From NCBI GenBank assembly GCA_022792175.1, contig JAAWAN010000004.1, positions 1-34,332 of the forward strand: a stretch of 34,332 bases of DNA. Reading direction: 5' to 3'. This DNA comes from Provencibacterium sp. GTDB lineage: Bacteria; Bacillota; Clostridia; Oscillospirales; Ruminococcaceae. Each line of letters starts with the position of its first letter. Within the stretch, counting starts at the first letter, position 1. Made by a program: the position numbers and the translations under genes. The notes beneath the pieces were generated by a model, which saw nothing but the letters and a program-made list of their open reading frames with translations, made no database searches and was not told the origin of the DNA. Below are positions 30,928 through 34,332 of the stretch, in pieces.

Positions 30928-32193
30928 TCAGCTTACATAATCAAACTGAAAATCAAAAATCTGAACGGTGTCCCCATCCTTAACGCCCATCTCTATCAGC
31001 CGGTCGATAATTCCGCTCTCCCGCAGCAGCCGCTGAAAATACTGCAGCGATTCATAGTCCTCCATGTTGACCGAACCGAGCGCGCGCTCCAGCCAGGGCG
31101 CATCAATAAAGAAGATATCCTGCTCCCGGGTAATGGTGAAGGCGCGCCCATCCGCCTTCGGCAGCTCGGGGGCAGGCTCCGGCTCATATTGGAGAATGGG
31201 AGGCAGCCCGGCCAGCCTTCCCGCAATCTCCCCCATCAGCGTCTTTAAGCCCGCTCCGGTGGCGGCCGAAATGGTGAAAACCGGCAGCGAGCGGGCGGCC
31301 ATCTCGCTGCGAAAGGCCTCCAGCTGCTCGGGGGCGGCAATATCCGACTTGTTGGCGGCGACCAGCTGGGGCAGCTCGGCCAGCCGGGAATCAAAGCGCA
31401 GCAGCTCGCCGTTAATCTTATCAAAATCCTCGATGGGGTCGCGGCCTTCGATGCCTGAAACATCCACCACATGCACCAGCAGCCGGCAGCGCTCGACATG
31501 GCGCAAAAATTCATGGCCCAGCCCGGCCCCCTCGGCCGCGCCCTCGATAAGCCCGGGAATATCCGCAATCACGAACGAGCTTCCCTCTTCCACCCGCACA
31601 ACGCCGAGCACCGGCGCCAGCGTGGTAAAATGGTAGTTGGCAATCTTCGGCTTGGCATCGCTGACCATTGAGAGCAGCGTGGACTTGCCGACATTCGGGA
31701 AGCCCACCAGGCCCACATCGGCCAGAAGCTTTAATTCCAGTGTTACCTCCAGCTCCTCGCCGGGCATGCCCGGCTTCGCAAAGCGGGGAATCTGCCGGGT
31801 GGGGGTAGCAAAGTGGATGTTGCCCCAGCCGCCGTTTCCGCCGCGCGCCAGCACCTTCGGCTGCATATCGCTGAGATCCGCCAGAATCCGGCCGCTCTCC
31901 GCCTCGCGCACCAGCGTGCCCAGCGGCACCCGAACGATGAGGTCCTCCCCCTTTTTGCCGGCACACCGCTTGCCCGAGCCATTCGCCCCATCGGGTGCAA
32001 AAAAGCGCTTTCGGTATTTAAAATCCATCAGCGTAGAAAGGTTGGTATCCGCCAGAAAAAGGATATCGCCCCCCCGTCCGCCGTCGCCGCCGTCCGGCCC
32101 GCCGGCGGCAACATATTTTTCCCGGCGGAAGGAAACGGCGCCATCGCCGCCCTTGCCGGCCTTGAGCCTGATTTTTGCAACGTCTATAAACAT
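30928..32193 (-). CDS. obg: Ribosome-associated GTPase Obg (CgtA)
   Basis: A 421-residue GTPase needed for large-subunit maturation and stress control. The Gly-rich N-terminal Obg fold (1-158; GGDGAVSFRREKYV and GGDGGRGGD) is followed by the G domain: GFPNVGKST (164-172), DIPG (211-214) and ANKSD. A C-terminal OCT domain occupies about 340-421. All GTP-binding motifs are intact. GGAG lies 7 bases upstream of the ATG. It is 28 bases after pncB and mrnC follows within 20 bases, so all share one message. In many Firmicutes obg neighbours rpmA; that is not so here. Confidence 0.97.
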   Translation of the reverse strand: MFIDVAKIRLKAGKGGDGAVSFRREKYVAAGGPDGGDGGRGGDILFLADTNLSTLMDFKYRKRFFAPDGANGSGKRCAGKKGEDLIVRVPLGTLVREAESGRILADLSDMQPKVLARGGNGGWGNIHFATPTRQIPRFAKPGMPGEELEVTLELKLLADVGLVGFPNVGKSTLLSMVSDAKPKIANYHFTTLAPVLGVVRVEEGSSFVIADIPGLIEGAAEGAGLGHEFLRHVERCRLLVHVVDVSGIEGRDPIEDFDKINGELLRFDSRLAELPQLVAANKSDIAAPEQLEAFRSEMAARSLPVFTISAATGAGLKTLMGEIAGRLAGLPPILQYEPEPAPELPKADGRAFTITREQDIFFIDAPWLERALGSVNMEDYESLQYFQRLLRESGIIDRLIEMGVKDGDTVQIFDFQFDYVS

Positions 32194-32221
32194 TCCTTAT
32201 CTCCGTTTCAGGGGCTGCAGC

Positions 32222-33688
32222 CTACTGCTCGTCTACAGCCGACATCCTTTCCAGCAGGTCGTTTTTCACCTGCCAGAGCTTATGAGAGAGATCCACATAG
32301 TAGCGGTGCGGGTGCTCGAAGCGCTTGACCTCATCCCAGAGATGGTCCACCTGGTCAAGGCAGTAGCTGCGAATATCCTGCAGGCTGGGCGACTCATAAA
32401 CGCATTGCCCCTTTTCAAAAACCGGCAGCAGCAGCGGGACGCAGTCGACATTCTGCAGCGTTTTCTTCTTCCAGGTGGCAATGGGGTCAAAAATGGTCAC
32501 CGGCCGTGAAACATCCGGCCGCTCATCGTGCAGGGTAACGAGATCGGCAACGGCAAGGCCGGTCTCCCGGCTGAAAAAGCGGTAGACCGCTTTAAAGTGC
32601 GGATTGGTAATCTTTTCAATCGTCTCGCTGATTTTGATTTTGGGGACGTATTCCCCGTCTTTCATAACGGCCGCCAGCTTGTAGACCCCGCCGAAGACCG
32701 GGTCTGATTTGCTGGTAATGAGATTTTCGCCTACGCCGAAGGCATCAATCTTTGCCCCCTGCACGAACAGGTCGCGGATAATGCTCTCATCCAGCGAGTT
32801 GGAGGCGATAATCTTGCAGTCCGCATAGCCCGCCTCATCGAGCACGCGGCGGATGCGCTTGGAGAGATAGGCGATATCGCCGCTGTCTATGCGCACCCCC
32901 TTCGGCCGGCAGCCGCGGGGCTTTAAAACGTTGTCGAAGCAACGGATGGCATTGGGCAGCCCGGAATGCAGAACGCTGTAGGTATCGATGAGCAGCGTGC
33001 AATTATCCGGATAAAGCTCAGCATATTTGACAAACGCCTCATATTCGCTGTCAAACAGCTGCACCCAGCTGTGCGCCATCGTACCGGTGGCAGGAATCTG
33101 ATAGTCGCGGTCGGCAATCGTGCAGGCGGTGGAGGCGCAGCCGCCGATATAGGCGGCGCGCGCGCCTAAAATCGCGGCATCATAGCTCTGCGCGCGGCGG
33201 GAGCCGAACTCGGAAACGGCTCGTCCCCCCGTCGCCCGACAAACGCGATTGGCCTTGGTGGCCACCAGCGACTGGAAGTTGATGGTGAGCAGCACCATCG
33301 TTTCAATCAGCTGCGCCTGCATGACCGGGCCGCGCACCACCACCACCGGCTCGCCGGGGAAGATGGGCGTCCCTTCCTTCATCGCCCAGATATCGCAGGA
33401 GAAATGAAACTCCTTCAGATATTGCAGAAACTCTTCCGAAAAGCAGCTCTTCTCGCGCAGATAGGCAATATCCTCTTCTGAAAAAGAAAGATTGGAGAGA
33501 TACTCTATCAGCTGGCTGAGTCCCGCAAAGAGGGCAAAACCGCCGTCATCCGGGATTTTCCTGAAAAACATATCAAAAACGGCAACGGTATCCCGCATGC
33601 CGTTGTTCAGATAACCGTTGGCCATGGTTAACTCATAAAAATCAGTCAGCATCGAAAGATTTCTTCCCAGCTTAAAGTCAAATTCCAT
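32222..33688 (-). CDS. pncB: Nicotinate phosphoribosyltransferase (PncB)
   Basis: A 488-residue enzyme of the NAD salvage pathway, joining nicotinate and PRPP to give nicotinate mononucleotide with ATP hydrolysis. LTDFYELTMANGYL near the N terminus, FGSRRAQSYDAAILGARAAYIGG and GTMAHSWVQ (the phosphorylated His) are family motifs; PKGVRIDSGDIAYLSK and DAFGVGENLITSKSDPVFGGVYKL complete the active site. I start at ATG 33688, with AAGGGG about 10 bases upstream; the open frame continues to 33718 without support. It is first of the operon pncB-obg-mrnC-yitT. No clear promoter was identified in the 260 bases before it. Confidence 0.96.
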   Translation of the reverse strand: MEFDFKLGRNLSMLTDFYELTMANGYLNNGMRDTVAVFDMFFRKIPDDGGFALFAGLSQLIEYLSNLSFSEEDIAYLREKSCFSEEFLQYLKEFHFSCDIWAMKEGTPIFPGEPVVVVRGPVMQAQLIETMVLLTINFQSLVATKANRVCRATGGRAVSEFGSRRAQSYDAAILGARAAYIGGCASTACTIADRDYQIPATGTMAHSWVQLFDSEYEAFVKYAELYPDNCTLLIDTYSVLHSGLPNAIRCFDNVLKPRGCRPKGVRIDSGDIAYLSKRIRRVLDEAGYADCKIIASNSLDESIIRDLFVQGAKIDAFGVGENLITSKSDPVFGGVYKLAAVMKDGEYVPKIKISETIEKITNPHFKAVYRFFSRETGLAVADLVTLHDERPDVSRPVTIFDPIATWKKKTLQNVDCVPLLLPVFEKGQCVYESPSLQDIRSYCLDQVDHLWDEVKRFEHPHRYYVDLSHKLWQVKNDLLERMSAVDEQ

Positions 33689-33898
33689 CGCTGTAACACC
33701 CCTTCTCAGGCCGCACAAAGAGCCTGTTCACAAAGGAAAGAAGCCGCTGCAGGCCAGAGACAGGCCGCCAAAGACGGGCCCTTCCATTCTCTGCCTATTT
33801 TAGCACCAACCCCCGGATTTGTACAGTACCCCCGGCATTTCTCTTTTTTCACCAGAAACAGAGGCGGCAGACTTTTTCTTTCATTTCCATTTTTGCTA

Positions 33899-33927
33899 TT
33901 GACATTGTGCGCAGAATTTGCTAAAAT
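33899..33927 (+). promoter_or_regulatory. Promoter of the tRNA-Gly gene
   Basis: TTGACA (33899-33904), 17-base spacer, TAAAAT (33922-33927); the start site would be about 15 bases before the tRNA. Confidence 0.85.
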
Positions 33928-33948
33928 ATAACTCGCTTCATAAGTTAT

Positions 33949-34022
33949 GCGGGTGTAGTTCAATGGTAGAACTCCAGCCTTCCAAGCTGGTAGCGTGGGT
34001 TCGATTCCCATCACCCGCTCCA
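33949..34022 (+). tRNA. tRNA-Gly (anticodon TCC), CCA encoded
   Basis: The acceptor stem GCGGGTG (33949-33955) pairs with CACCCGC (34012-34018), followed by T73 and CCA. The anticodon loop contains TCC (reads GGA/GGG). T loop is standard TTCGATT. All stems pair. It has its own promoter and is followed by tRNA-Arg. Confidence 0.97.
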
Positions 34023-34062
34023 TCTCCCCGACGGAGGTTCCCATCTTTCGATTTTGCCATCT

Positions 34063-34112
34063 GCGCCAATAGCTCAGCCGGATAGAGCAACTGCCTTCTA
34101 AGCAGTAGGCCA
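34063..34112 (+). tRNA. tRNA-Arg (anticodon TCT), 3' part missing
   Basis: Starting GCGCCAATAGCTCAG at 34063, acceptor 5' arm, D arm and anticodon arm (loop CTTCTAA, anticodon TCT) are perfect. After the variable loop GGCCA at 34108-34112 the sequence changes abruptly: there is no T arm, no 3' acceptor strand and no CCA. What follows reads as a coding fragment on the other strand. As it stands the tRNA cannot fold. A break from assembly is the most likely cause; a real insertion is less likely. Confidence 0.85.
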
Positions 34113-34214
34113 GTCTTTACCTTCGGATTCTCCGTAAAGCTGTTTCCACCATTCACTTACGTAGTGCAGTTTCGGGCAGAAGTTGACAAGGATTTCAATC
34201 TTCTTGCCTTGTCT
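34113..34214 (-). pseudogene. Internal fragment of glucose-6-phosphate isomerase
   Basis: On minus, about 34 codons read [20 protein letters not shown] followed by [12 protein letters not shown], matching the conserved middle of bacterial glucose-6-phosphate isomerase (pgi). There is no start, stop or flanking pgi sequence: one edge meets the broken tRNA-Arg, the other a transketolase-like fragment, in the same frame. It is best seen as stray sequence joined at the contig end and not as a gene of this locus. Confidence 0.7.
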
Positions 34215-34332
34215 GCCAAACACGCGCGCATCGGCTGGAATCACGCTCAGGCGATAGTCTTCGGGCTGGTCGGCAAATAGACCGAGGGAGGTCACCGACA
34301 CCACGCGGGCTTTGATGCCTTCGGCTTTGAGG
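34215..34332 (-). pseudogene. C-terminal-region fragment of a transketolase-like gene
   Basis: The minus frame running in from the window edge gives [19 protein letters not shown] then [20 protein letters not shown], which resembles the C-terminal domain of transketolases ([10 protein letters not shown]...S...F, YR-SV-P). It stops being transketolase-like at the pgi junction. The identification rests on about 39 residues. Possibly part of a larger fragment beyond the window. Confidence 0.55.

Noticed and set aside
33706-34044. Minus-strand open frame reading MGIEPTLPAWKAGVLPLNYTR across tRNA-Gly
   Set aside because: This is the well-known false protein produced by translating the complement of tRNA-Gly; the tRNA is complete here.
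33938-34156. Minus-strand open frame across tRNA-Gly and tRNA-Arg (DGNRTHATSLEGW)
   Set aside because: Also the translated complement of tRNA genes, a common false annotation.

Overview
The window looks like chromosomal DNA of a GC-rich, endospore-type anaerobic member of the Clostridia (Firmicutes), probably a gut Oscillospiraceae/Lachnospiraceae relative. Signs of this are a clostridial dcw (division and cell wall) cluster whose transpeptidase carries PASTA repeats, a MurE with a meso-DAP-type DNPR motif, a Mini-RNase III, a TSCPD-domain protein, a reverse rubrerythrin and a YitT protein. The species cannot be named from sequence alone. Nearly all genes lie on the minus strand.

Left end (1-2750). 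The tail of a metallophosphoesterase gene and a small AT-rich gene for a membrane-anchored protein are followed by tRNA-Gln with its own promoter and terminator. Next come two tandem flavodoxin-fold FMN reductases (minus) transcribed away from an HxlR-type regulator (plus), with repeat elements between them that could be its operator. At 2796-5948 lies a large hybrid histidine kinase (degenerate receiver-like N terminus, PAS regions, HisKA, HATPase, two receivers) with its own promoter.

Centre (6236-22339). This is one long minus-strand dcw cluster, read from high to low coordinates: mraZ, rsmH, ftsL, spoVD/ftsI-type PBP, murE, murF, mraY, ftsW, murG, murA, ftsQ/divIB, ftsZ. It begins at a clear sigma-A promoter followed by three 10-bp-spaced GTGG repeats (candidate MraZ boxes), and ends at a terminator beyond ftsZ. 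murD, murC, murB and ftsA are not in the cluster. FtsQ has a long serine-rich extracytoplasmic tail and FtsZ has a divergent C-terminal tip.

Right of the cluster (22414-28283). Going upstream on the minus strand are comEA with an unknown membrane-anchored partner, a TSCPD protein, a PHP phosphoesterase, pgsA, rimO and a frameshifted SAM methyltransferase. A rubrerythrin operon (28281-29108) follows, containing a small helical protein and driven by a promoter that contains a 27-bp perfect palindrome. A 17-bp part of this palindrome recurs upstream of rimO. Divergent to it is a tiny Gln/Asn-rich protein.

Right end (29539-34332). The set pncB, obg, mrnC, yitT forms a compact minus-strand operon; mrnC has no canonical start codon before its catalytic aspartate. 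Then come tRNA-Gly and a tRNA-Arg that breaks off after its anticodon arm. The sequence then runs into about 100-bp fragments of a glucose-6-phosphate isomerase gene and a transketolase gene, which is most simply an assembly chimera at the contig end.

Most of the window is conserved housekeeping DNA. I found no CRISPR array, phage, transposase or defence locus, and no obviously new multi-gene system. The best leads are regulatory (MraZ boxes, the rubrerythrin palindrome and its second copy), structural (FtsQ tail, FtsZ tip with no ftsA) and decoding-related (mrnC start).
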